Assembly: GCA_024345305.1 (NCBI GenBank) | Contig: BRON01000007.1 | Location: forward strand, 1,116,001 to 1,180,000 | Length of the DNA stretch: 64,000 bases | Direction of reading: 5' to 3' | DNA from: Mrakia gelida | Lineage: Eukaryota > Basidiomycota > Tremellomycetes > Cystofilobasidiales > Mrakiaceae | Part shown: positions 44,319-54,743 of the stretch, piece by piece | Position numbering within the stretch: position 1 is the stretch's first letter | How the letters are laid out: every line of letters starts with the position of its first letter | Program-made: the position numbers and the translations under genes | The notes under the pieces: model-generated | Told to the model about the DNA's origin: nothing | Database searches by the model: none | The model's input: the letters and a program-made list of their open reading frames with translations, nothing else

Positions 44319-47300
44319 ATGGCTCCACCTTCTCAACCTCCCATACCAGGGCCCAACAACCTCTACCAGGCCGGAGGGGAGACGTCTCCCGACTCTCCCA
44401 ACGTCCCTCTCGCTCCTACCCCTACCGGCTCTCCCAACACCTCTCAACCGGGTCTCCCCTTCCCATCTCGGCAGCAGAGTCCTCAACCTCTCTACAGTCA
44501 ACCCCTCGGAGACGATGATGGAGATATCACTGGACTTGGAGGGTGTGAGTTCGACCTTCCCTCCCTCCCTTCCTTTCCCTCGGCTGTTGTGAACCTCGAG
44601 AGAACTGAAGAGTCTCGAGGCTGGGCGACCAGAGACGAGTCGCTCAAGCGCACCTCGTCCAGACCTGGGCGACGTCTTGTATAGAGTGAGACGCTGAGGA
44701 CGTTGGAAGGACGCGAAGGTCTATAAAGGGAGCTGCTCGGCTCCTGAGAAGGAGGCGGAGGAGGAGCGAGAGCGAGAAGAGAAGGAGCCCACCTCGGGGA
44801 ACCGTCGAAGAATTCCTTCCTTCGCCTGCTCTCGCTCGATGCTACTCCTCATGCACGCACAGGGGACTCCTATCTATCCCATCGCTCCCATCTCGACCTT
44901 CGTCTTGTCTTTTTTGAGTCGAAGAGGCGTCTTCTTTGCAACCCTCCTCTTCGCCGTCCTTCGTTCCCTCGCTCTTTCTTTCGAGCTGACCCTCCCGCTT
45001 CTTTCTCTTGCTCGCCTTCTTTTCTTTCTCCAAACACAGTCCCCAACGCCCACTTTTCAAGATACAGTCAAGCTTCAAGCATGGGAGGATCAGGCGGAGG
45101 CTCCATCACTGGAATAGATCGCAGCGCGAGTGGGATGAGCATGTTGATTGGAGACGGGGAGAGCACGAACGGAGTGAGTCTTTTCCTCTGCTTCCATGTC
45201 TACGAAGTCTCTATTCGAGGTAGAACGAGGTCTGGAGTGTAGGAAAATGAGCTTTTCCGAGCTCTGGGAGCTTCAGAGGAGGAGCAGGAGGGGGAGGGAG
45301 CTCGAGGGGACCATGTCATCCTCGTCGAAGACCCCTTGGCCTTGCACGAGGGCAGGCCAAGGATCGAGCTCACTTCTCCATTTCTCGATCAGAGATCTCA
45401 GGGACATCCTCTCCTCTCCACTCCCTTGGATGTTGAGAGAGAAGCTGGGGTGGGGTGTTTTCATCTTCGGCAGCAGAAGAGCCGATTGCTCGCCCTCAGG
45501 GGAGGACGAGCGCCCTTCGACCTCTGCTCGCTTCTCCTCTCCGCCTTCGTCTTGCTAACCACGACTTCGTTCTTCCCCTTCAGCTCTACGCTCCCGTACC
45601 TAGTGGTGCTGCCTCTCGTCCCAACTCAGGACTGGCGATGCAGATGTCGGAATTCGGATCGAACGACTCTCCTCGAGGTTCCTACGCCGCGACTGGTCTC
45701 GGAAGCCCGTCGTTCAACAAGGAGGGAGGTTTCGAGGTCTCTCAGGTCAGCTCCGCTTCCATCTTCTCTCGTAATACTCTCTCCAGAGAGGAAAGAGCCG
45801 TTGGAGAAGACGAAGCTGACCTTCCTTCGCTTTCATCTGCTGTTTCAGGCGGAGAAGTACGCTGCTGGAGGCGGAGGTCGAGCTCCTCACGGAGAGGAGT
45901 TAGGAGCTGGAGTCATCGCTGGAGGAGCTGTTGGAGGGAGTTTCTGGGCTCGTAAAAAGTGGTGGATAATGGGAGCTGGTGGTTTGGCAGCTATCATCGT
46001 CGCTGTGGTAGTAGGAGTCGTCGTGTGAGTTCAGTCGCTTGCTCGTCTCGTTTTAACTCCTTTCGCGTCCCTCCTTCGTCCGACGCGTTCGCTGACCTCC
46101 TCTGATCTCGTTTCTACAGCTCCAAGAACATGTCGAAGAACGGCTCTACCGTCACTCCCGTCCCCGAAGCCTCGAGCGGTTCGGGAGCGCAATCCTCGTC
46201 CGCCACCGCCGCTCAATCCTCAGCAGCTCCCTCAGCCTCCGCCGTCGTACCGAAACTCGCCGCCTTCGGAACCAAGGGATCCAAAGTCATCATGGCCGAC
46301 GGAACAGAAGGCTTCGAGTACGAGAACGAGTTCGGAGGGTACTGGGGTTGGGACGCAGAGACTCCTTTCAACACGTCGTCGGCTGGTCGAGCTCAGAGCT
46401 GGAGTCCTCGGTTGAATGACACGTTCGAGTACGGGGTGGATAGGATTCGAGGGTAAGTATTCTCGTGTCGTCTCGAGTACAAGGGCGGCGACGGGGAAGG
46501 CAGACGGCGTCGCGTCGCGCACGCTCTCGTTCCTTCGCCCAAAGCTGACCTCGTGCTTTCGCCTTCTCTCCTTTCACCACAGGGTGAACCTCGGAGGCTG
46601 GCTCAACACCGAGCCCTTTATCGTTCCCGCTCTCTACGAGAAGTACTATCCAGAAGCCGTCGACGAGTGGACTCTTTCGGTCGCGATGGGAGCCAACCTC
46701 GCGACGGAGATGGAGGAGCACTACAAGACCTTCGTGACCGAGCGTGACTTCATGGAGATTGCTGCTGCTGGTATGAACTGGGTCCGAATGTGAGCTCGAG
46801 CGTGAAGAGTCGAAGGGGGGTCGAGGAACGTAGGCTCTCGTCGAACGAACGATTCGCTGACTCCAGCCGTTCTTTTCTTGAACAGCCCTATCGGATTCTG
46901 GGCCATCGAGACCTACGATGGCGAGCCTTTCTTGGAGAAGGTTTCTTGGACGTGAGTCCTCTCTGCTCCATCCCGAGAACTCGTCGTCCTTTGACTGACT
47001 CTTTTCCCTTCCTTCCATCACCCGTCTTCCCGTCTCAAAGATACTTCCTGAAAGCGATCGAGTGGTCTCGGAAGTACGGTCTTCGAATCAATTTGGATCT
47101 CCACGCTGTGCCTGGATCTCAGAACGGATGGAGTGAGTTCGATCTTCGACTCCACCCGCGCTTCTCGACGACGCCTTCTGACGCTTTCTTTCCCTTCTTT
47201 TCGTTCAGACCACTCTGGTCGATTCGGTCTCGTTCAGATCAACCTCATGCGAGGACAGGTTCGTACCTCAGTCCGCATCTTTTCCTCTTCCTTCACGTCC

Positions 47301-49251
47301 GCTGACCTCCCGCGTTTCGAACAGATGGGAATCTCGAACGCTCAGCGAACCCTCAACTACATCCGAACCATCACCGAGTTCATCTCTCAGCCTCAGTACT
47401 CGGACGTCGTTCAGATGTTTGGAGTTCTGAACGAGCCTTTCATCCCCGATATCGGAGCTAAGCCCATGGAGTCTTTGTGAGCATCAGTCGTCGTTCTCGT
47501 CGCGTCTCTTGCGTTCTTTTCGCGTCTCGCGCACCGAAAGAGCGCGCTTAGCTGACTCTCTTCCTTCTCTGCAGCTACACCGAGGTCTACGACGTCGTCC
47601 GAAGTATCACCGGAGTTGGAGAGGGCAAGGGTCCCTGGATCACCATCCGTGAGTCTTCGTCTTGCAGCTCGCTCGAAATCGAGAGCTGACCTCGCCTTCC
47701 CCCTCCTCGAACTCTTCTTCTGCCCTCCTTCCCATAGACGACGGCTTCAATGGAGTCGGCAGCTGGGCAGGCTTCCTTGCGAACGGAGATCGAGTCTCTC
47801 TCGATACCCATACCTAGTTCGTTGACCTTCCTTCTCGCCTCTTTTCGCTCGACGCGCCGTCCGCTGACCTTCTCTTCTTTCTCTCCCTCTTCTCTTCAGC
47901 TTCGGTTCGTACACCGCTCTTCTCCTCTTCTCTCTCGCTTGGATCGAACGCTTACTGACTTTTCCACCCCTCTTCCCCTTCAGCCTTCGACGATCCTCAC
48001 ACCGGAGGTCTCGCTTCGTTCCCTGCGATGGCCTGCAACAGTTGGGAGGGTTACGTCGGAGACTCCATGTCTGCCTTTGGGTTGACCAACGCCGGAGAGT
48101 GGAGTTTCGCTATCAACGATTGCGGAGAGTTCCTTAACGGAGTTGGTTTGGGAACGAGATGGGAAGGTTCGTCTACTTCTCCTCTCCAAGGTCGACGCGA
48201 CGACAGACGCCCTTCGAGTCTCGATAAACGTGGACTAACGTGAAACTGATTTGATTTCCCGGATCGTCTATCAGGAAACTACACCACGTGGACTACCTAC
48301 GTCGGAAGCTGCGAGAACTGGAACGACTCGACGGATTGGTCGGCGGAGACGATCCAAGGCTTCCAGGACTACGCTCTCGCTTCGATGGACGCCCTTCAGA
48401 ACTACTTCTTCTGGACCTGGAAGATCGGAAACTCGACCAACTTCTCCTACGACGTCAACCCCATGTGGCACTACCGTCTCGGACTCGAGAGAGGATGGGC
48501 TCCCAAGGACCCTCGAGCTGCCGACGGACACTGTGCTTCGCTTGGAGTCAACAACGCTTTCACCGGAACTCTCGACGCTTGGAACACCGGAGGAGTGAGT
48601 ACCATCTTTCCTGCTCTACTGCAGTTTGAAAAGAGACGTGAGAGGAGGAGTTCCTCGTTCCTCGTCGCGTCCTCGCCTTCCGCTGACTCCTCGCTCGCTC
48701 CCTCTTCTTCGCTTTCTTCACAGGCCGGAGCTGGTCTGGCTGTCGCTACGAGAGCCTCGTGGCCGCCTGCTTCGTTCACCAACATCAACGCTGCTCAGGT
48801 TCGTGATTTCGTTCGCGCTCGAACGAAATCTCGTCGCTGACCTCCTCGTCCTCCTTACAGATGACCATGATCCCTCAATTCGTCCAGACCGGAACTCCTA
48901 TCACTCTTCCCGGACCGTGAGTTATGTTGTACTCCGAGCTGCCCTCTCGCACTCTTCGCTGAACCTTTCGACGCTTTCTTCCGTCTCAGAACCTACACCT
49001 CCGCTGGCTCGACTGAGACCTACGACGCTGGAAACGGATGGTTCAACGCTCGAGATACAGCTCCCGCCTACGTCAAAGTCGCGTCGTGTGCTTACCCTGA
49101 TCCTTGGACAGACGGAACGACCGCGCCTACCGCTGGAGCATGCGGAGCGGGAACCGTCGAGCGGATGGAGGGATTCGCTGGTTCTTCGCCGGCCAAACGG
49201 ACTGCCATCCCGGAACCGAGGGCTCCCGAACCTACTAGGCGGAGACGTTAG
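44319..49251 (+). CDS. membrane-anchored exo-beta-1,3-glucanase (glucan 1,3-beta-glucosidase, GH5)
   Basis: The enzyme trims beta-1,3-glucan at the cell surface. It is a type II membrane protein. A Ser/Gly/Pro-rich cytoplasmic part of about 210 residues comes first, then ARKKWWIMGAGGLAAIIVAVVVGVVV as a signal anchor, then a Ser-rich stalk. The GH5 domain follows: VNLGGWLNTEPFIVPALYEKY, GMNWVRIPIGFWAIE, YGLRINLDLHAVPGSQNGWNHSG. The acid/base Glu is in FGVLNEPFIPD. The substrate-binding segment is LDTHTYFAFDD. The nucleophile Glu is in GEWSFAINDC. FFWTWKIG also matches the family. More than a dozen exons are visible, including one of 5 nt. The protein ends EPTRRRR with TAG at 49249. The gene lies between the two inverted repeat copies. 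Confidence 0.95.
47900..47904 (+). other. 5-nt micro-exon of the exo-glucanase gene
   Basis: CTTCG is flanked by a CTCTTCAG acceptor and a GTTCGT donor. The previous exon ends ACC-TA and the next starts CC-TTC, so the codons read ACC-TAC-TTC-GCC-TTC (TYFAF). This is the conserved active-site segment of GH5 exo-glucanases (HxYFAF). Without these five bases the frame is lost. Confidence 0.8.
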
Positions 49252-49648
49252 TCCTGACTCTCATCTTTCTCCCGTTCCCTTATCTTTTCTCGCTCTCCTC
49301 CACTACCCTTTCCACACTCGCTACTCATGGACACTCGTTCTCTTCACTCCTTCGTTCTCTCCCTTCCTTTGCATCGACCCCTTCTCCTTTCTACACCTAG
49401 ACCTCGGTCTCGCTATATTTTTTTATCACGGACTCGCCCTCGCACATAATCTCTTTCTCCCTTCGTTTTGGCGTCGTTCCTTTCCTCTTTCCCTTTTCTT
49501 GGACACTCTCCCTTCTCGTCGACGCTGTCTGTTCGATCGTTCCTTTGCCCTCCCCTTACGATACTCTACCCTCTTTCTTCGCACACGTATGTATCGCTCG
49601 TTTGGCCCATCAGACCGTAGGGAAATCGAACGAACGGAAAGCAGAGGG
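49252..49648. other. 3' region of the glucanase gene
   Basis: Pyrimidine-rich downstream sequence of 397 bp with no supported feature. Confidence 0.4.
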
Positions 49649-50526
49649 AGAGCCCCCTCAAACAAAGACGACGCGTCGAGGGGGAGGCGAACCGAGGGTG
49701 TTTTCTCGAGCTCAGGCATCATGGAGGGGCGACGACGGCAGAGTAGGAGGTAGTAAAGCTAGCGGCCTCTTAATGAACCGCATTGGCACTCCAGCGAGCC
49801 GACGAGGGGTGGGAACGAGCGACATGCAAGAATTTAATCCGCTTCGAGCAGACTCGTTTCTCCCGTCCCCTCGCCCCAGCACCTGAGACCTCTCAAGGAA
49901 GACGACGGCGCTTCGAGACTCTCTACCTCTAGTATAGAAGACATATTTTTGGAGGTAGTCTCGACTTCCTGGACGAAGATTGGCGAGGAAAGCCAGGTTG
50001 CGAGGCGCGAGCGAACGCGTCTGCCCTTTCCTTCTCCTTTTCACTCAGTCTGGACCAGACCAGGTGCTTCGTTCTTGTACTGCGATGTACCAGAGTAAGC
50101 TAGTAAACACCAAGGAGGAGAAAGGGAGAGCACGAATGAATAGACACGCCTCGCTTCGATCAATCAATCACGTCTCGTCTCCTTGTCGTCTGTCTCCCAC
50201 TCCTACGGTCCTTACCCTCTCCTCGTCGCTTCTGACCTCTGTTTCCTGAGATCTGATATTAGGGAACAGCTCACACACCCATCCCACACCCACCCTCTCC
50301 TCAGGAGCAGTCATGCTCAACTGGACAAAGAAGAGGTTGACGCGTCCGACGGCAAAGCCGTCGCGCGAGAGAACTCGGCTAGGGACTGGAGATCACAGTC
50401 ACGAATACGCATAAGTCCTGGGTAACTCAGTTGGTAGAGTGTCAGACTGTTATAAAGAGGTTGAGTCAGCGATCTTCGTCAGATCTTCACTGATTCTTCA
50501 ACTTCATAAGGGTCCATCTGGAAGTC
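49649..50526 (-). repeat. right copy of the 878-bp inverted duplication
   Basis: This is the reverse complement of 42829-43706 with no length difference. It ends at GGAAGTC of the tRNA-Asn, after which the sequence (GGGCGACG...) is unrelated. A bulged stem (CGAGAC...TACCTC at 49914-49929 with GAGGTAGTCTCG at 49952-49963) encloses a loop with ATTTTTGG, an Sm-site-like motif. Both copies carry it. Confidence 0.92.
50416..50526 (+). pseudogene. truncated tRNA-Asn copy lacking the T arm
   Basis: The 5' half, the 63-nt intron and the anticodon arm match the tRNA at 42804-42939. The T arm, 3' acceptor strand and B-box are missing. Without the B-box it should not bind TFIIIC normally and cannot form a mature tRNA. 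Confidence 0.88.
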
Positions 50527-50948
50527 GGGCGACGCGAGGACGTGGGCGGCGAGAGCTACTTAAGTCGCGAAGTTCGGACTCTGGACGATATGGGATGACC
50601 TGTACTCTCTTGATCAAAGTAGGAAAGAGAGTGATCTGAGCTGTTGGGATTTGAGAGAGACGCAGCGACGAACGCGAGGCTAAACTCGGATGGTCGCGCC
50701 GAGGGCCTCGAGAAGCCGTGAGAACGAAATTTCTCCACGACAGATCTGGACGATGGTCCAGGGAGAAATATGCCTATGCGGCCGTAAGTCGGATAGAGCT
50801 CAAATCGAGCCGTGGTCGTTGAAGGAAGGTCGGCAAGGAGGGCTGAAAGTCGAAGCTTCGAAGGTCGAGCTCGGCTTCGTCCCTTTGCTCTTCCTTCCCT
50901 CACCCAAGCTCGCCAGAACCTTTTTCTCCCTCACCCAAACTCGACAAG
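50527..50948. promoter_or_regulatory. upstream region of the dienelactone hydrolase gene
   Basis: These 422 bp of presumed promoter end in a pyrimidine-rich leader. No specific site can be supported. Confidence 0.3.
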
Positions 50949-52647
50949 ATGAAGATCAAAACCTCCTTCCAAGATGTCAAGACCTCGAACGGAACGACCA
51001 TGCGTGTCTATATCTACGAGCCCAACCTTCCTGAGTATCCTGAGGCGAAGTGGCCAGGAGTCGTGTGCTTCTCAGGTGAGTTTGAGCTCGCCTTCCGAAC
51101 CGCTCGAGGCTCAGAATGAATCTTGCATCATAGCGGTCCACCAAGAAACCCGATGGCTCGAGAAGGAAGACATAAGGAAGGAAGGAAAGAGATGGAAGAT
51201 GGGATCGAAGGACGCAAGCTCAACGTGGGACTCGCTCGCTGACCTTCTTCTTCCCTCCCTTCTTCCAATATCCAGAGATCTACCAAGTCACTGGGCCTGT
51301 CGAGAGGGTGAGTTATATCCATATTGGGTCGACTCGCTTCGATCAAGCTCATCGTTCTCCTTCCAACCCCTCCCTGTAGTTCGCCTCGAACAGTGAGCTC
51401 CTCCTTCTCCTTCCTCCCTCCTTCCATCTCGTCCACTCACCCCTTGTCTCCTTCCTCTGGTGCCCGTAGTCGCCTCCGCTGGGTACGTAGTCGCTGCTCC
51501 TTCGTCTTTCCACGAGTTCGAAGGTCCTGAGGCTATCCCCTACGACGTTGAGGGAACTGATCGAGGAAACAAGTACAAGGTGAGCTCGGCATCTCCCCTC
51601 CTTCGTTCGTCCTGCTTACTCTCGAGCTGACTTCCTCCCTTCCGTTCGAAACCCACTAGGCCGACAAGAAGCTCGAGGCTTATGACGAGGACTGCACCCT
51701 CTCGATCGATCTTCTCGTTGGGTTGAAGAGCTGCACTGGAAGAGTCGCTGCGACAGGAATGTGCCTCGGAGGACACCTCGTACGTTTCGTTCTTCCCGCT
51801 GCTCTCTCTCAGCTGATGCAACTGCCCCGTCCGGTATCTGACTGCTTTCCTCTCTCTGTGCCATACATTCTCTCCTGCTCCAGGCTCTTCGAGTGCGTCT
51901 TCCCTCCCTCCTCGCTCTCCTCGTCGCCTCCTCGTCGCTCGCTGATTCTTCTCCGCTCTCCCACCCTTCTTTCAGGCCGCCTTCGATCCCCGATGCCTCT
52001 CTACCTTCTGCTACTTCGCCACCGATATCCACTCCGCCTCCCTCGGTCTCTACACACCTCCCGCCGATCCCTCAGCCGACATCAACACCCTCCCTCTCAT
52101 CTCGCAAGGGAAGCTCGCTCACTGCGAGGTCGCGATGGTCTTCGGAAAGCAGGATACTCACGTTGATCGAGAGGGAAGGAGCATGATCAGGGACGGACTT
52201 GATGCTGGAGGAGGAGCTGTTTCGGTGAGTCTTCGTTCGAGCGAGCGAGGCGAGGGAGACGACCTTGAGACGACGTCGACGAAAGACGAACGACTGAGCT
52301 ATTAACATCTTTTCCATCTCCACTCACAGTTCTACGAAGTTCAAGCCGAGCACGCTTTCATTCGGGACACCTCTTCTAAGGGAAGATGGGACGCTGCTCT
52401 CTCGAGGTCGCTGGTGAGTCTTCTCTCTTTCTCTCGCCCCGAGTCGTCCGCCGTCGCGTCGCTCCCTCCCTTTCCCGTTTCTCTTCCCGTCTCAATTCGT
52501 ACTTCGTTCACTGACTCACCGTCTATGCTCTTGATTGCTTTCACCTCTCGCTCAGTTCGGTCTCATGATGGAGCTCTTCGAGCGAACCGTTGGACGCGAC
52601 CTTGGACCCAGGAAGGGAGGAAAGGCCGTCATTGAGCACATCTGCTA
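50949..52647 (+). CDS. dienelactone hydrolase family alpha/beta hydrolase
   Basis: Dienelactone hydrolases open lactone rings in aromatic degradation or act as broad carboxyl-ester hydrolases. The protein begins MKIKTSFQDVKTSNGTTMRVYIYEP and reads PGVVCFSEIYQVTGPVER, then ASAGYVVAAPSSFHEFEGPEAIPYD. The nucleophile elbow is GMCLGGHL with Cys. AAFDPRCLSTFCYFATDIHS follows, then the Asp region MVFGKQDTHVD and the His in FYEVQAEHAFIRD. The motifs fit the Cys-Asp-His triad. Two micro-exons are required: 51380-51392 (13 nt) and 51884-51892 (9 nt, GCT-CTT-CGA, encoding ALR after GGHL). The protein ends KAVIEHIC with TAG at 52645. Length, about 260-270 residues, fits the family. Confidence 0.92.
51380..51392 (+). 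other. 13-nt micro-exon of the dienelactone hydrolase gene
   Basis: TTCGCCTCGAACA lies between CTGTAG and GTGAGC. With the next exon (TC-GCC-TCC) it reads F-A-S-N-I-A-S and keeps the frame between VTGPVER and AGYVVAAP. Confidence 0.75.
51884..51892 (+). other. 9-nt micro-exon of the dienelactone hydrolase gene
   Basis: GCTCTTCGA (ALR) lies between a CTCCAG acceptor and a GTGCGT donor. It falls right after the nucleophile elbow GMCLGGHL and before AAFDPR. Family members have three residues of this kind (A-F/L-R) at this point. Confidence 0.82.
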
Positions 52648-53950
52648 GACGAGGGACCTCGGCGGGAGAAGGAGTACGAACGAGGGGATCTAGCTTTGGA
52701 GCTTATCGCGATGAAGTTTGAGCTCGTACGCTTCGCTCGTGAGTGAAAGACGAAGATCGAGATTGTCGACGCGTCGAGTTCGACTTCGACCTCGTTTGAA
52801 CTCCTTCTGTTTTCCAACGTCTTCTTTCTCAGGTCATCGCACACCTCACACACCGATCTTCAAAGTCGAAAAAATTAAACCTCAGAGCGAAACGTCAAGA
52901 TCAGCAAGATTCAACTCGACAGGGGGTGACGCGAAAGCCTAACTCGACGTTCATTTCCCTCCCTTCCCCCTCCTTCTCTCCGTTCTGCCCGCGAAGAGTA
53001 CCACCAGGAAACGAGCTCAGGCAAAAAAGGGAGTGTGATCACGCGAGATAAGACCTGAGTTGTCCGAGACAGAGGAAGGAAGGTGGGGAGGGGAGGACGA
53101 AGAACCCTGACTTCGCCAGGTCGCTCGCTCTCGCTCTCGCTCTCGTTCGTTTCTGAGTGCGTCACCGCTGTTCCTGTTCGGTTGCGCAAGTTTTTTCCTG
53201 TTCTCATATGAGGAGGGTCGTCGTGGATTTTGGGCTGCGAGGGCGAGCAGGTCGTGGGCAAAACCAGAGAAGAACGAGAGGGCAAGAGAGGACGAGAAGC
53301 TCGTCGCTCGTTCAGGTTTCAGTCCAACGCTCTGTCGATGACGCTTCTTCCCAGATACGAGGATCTCCGCCAGAATGTGTCTGGTTCCTTCAGAAGATTC
53401 TCCTCAAAGTCTCAGCAGGGAAACAAAAACGAACGAGCGAGGGCTTGGATGGGAGTTCAGTCGACGCGTCGGCTAGCTCGTATCGAGGGAGGAAGGATCA
53501 ACAGCTCCCTCCCGTCGAATTTTCCTTTCTTCCTCTCGGATCTCATCGACAGCGCGACAGCACTCGAGCTCTCATCTGTCTCGCAAGATCCTCTCCAGCG
53601 AGAAAACTTTGTCTCGGAAGAACAGAGAAGGGGGACCATCTGCGCCGACCAAACTCGAGCTCACGGCCCTTTTTCCCTCCTCTCCTCTTCCCTCCCCTCC
53701 CCTCCCTCTCCCTTCCCTGCTCCTCTTTTGATAGGGACTGGAGGAGTTCCTGGCTGATCATTGTTCCCCCGTGCTCCTCCCCTCTGGGTTCTGTTCCTCG
53801 ACTGACTATCCGTGAAACGACGAGAATCGGTAGAGACGGAAGAAGATGAGGGGAGGGAGCTGTCCCTTCAGCAAACACTCAATCCTCCTGAAACGCCTTC
53901 ACCCCCTTGCCGGCCGCGTCGCTCCCCCCCGTTCGCTTGACCCCCTCTAG
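52648..53950. other. 1.3 kb region without a supported gene
   Basis: This holds the 3' region of the hydrolase gene and the presumed promoter of the zinc-finger gene. TCGACGCGTCGA lies at 52766-52777 and GACGCGTC near 53462. No domain-bearing frame or RNA gene was seen. Confidence 0.45.
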
Positions 53951-54210
53951 GTCGATTTCGTCTCTCTGCGAGGTCGTTCCCCTCCCAACTCCCATCCTCA
54001 AGATCTCCCCTTTCTCCTACTTTCTCTGCTTCTCCTCTCTCAACCCCCCCTCGCCGTCATCAGCCCTCCATCCTCGTCCTCCCCGAGCTCTTCGGCACCA
54101 CCTTCAGTCACCCTCTCGCCACCGTTCGCTCTCCTCCTTCTCGGCGTAACTCTCTCGAACGAGCCTTACGACTCGCTTCTCGCTCAGGTTTCTCTCTGGG
54201 AAAGCAACGA
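53951..54210 (+). other. possible upstream exon of the zinc-finger gene
   Basis: An open frame without an ATG ends at SLWESNE followed by a GTGAGT donor. A CTGAC-type branch and a CCTCCCAG acceptor at about 54653 would join it in frame to KLSFPPTTTLSS and then to the main open frame containing MSPSVAS. A preceding CTCTAG at 53950 could be its own acceptor. If used, the zinc-finger protein starts further upstream. Confidence 0.35.
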
Positions 54211-54743
54211 GGTGAGTTTTCTTCCATCTTGGACTGCTTTGCGTCGTTCCTTGCGTGCCTACGGGCGTCTCCTCCGTAGAGTTGGGATCGAAGCTAGTCG
54301 GAAGGCACCGAAGGGAGAGACGACTGGGGATGGGAAAGTGGGAAGCGAGGAAGGGAGGAGGGTGGGACAGAGGAAGAGAGAGGAAGGGAGGCAGTCAGGG
54401 CGGTCGTCCTCTCGTTCCCATCCATCATCCCAACCTTCCTCTCCTTCTCCAACCATCTTCCCCTCACACTCTTTCGACTCCCATAGAAGCAGGCTCTTCT
54501 TCCCTTACCCACGTTCACTCTCTCTTGTTCGCCACACCTTGCGTCTCGTCTGTTTGACCATCCTTTCGCCATCAGCTCCGTCCTTAACAGGCTCCTTCCG
54601 CTCTCCTCGCCCCCAGCTGACTCTTTCGCCCTTCCCTCCCTCTCTCCTCCCAGAAACTTTCTTTTCCTCCAACTACAACCCTATCCTCAACAGTTCGCCA
54701 CCTCTCGAACCACCTCCCAAACCCTCCTCCATCATCCTCAGCA

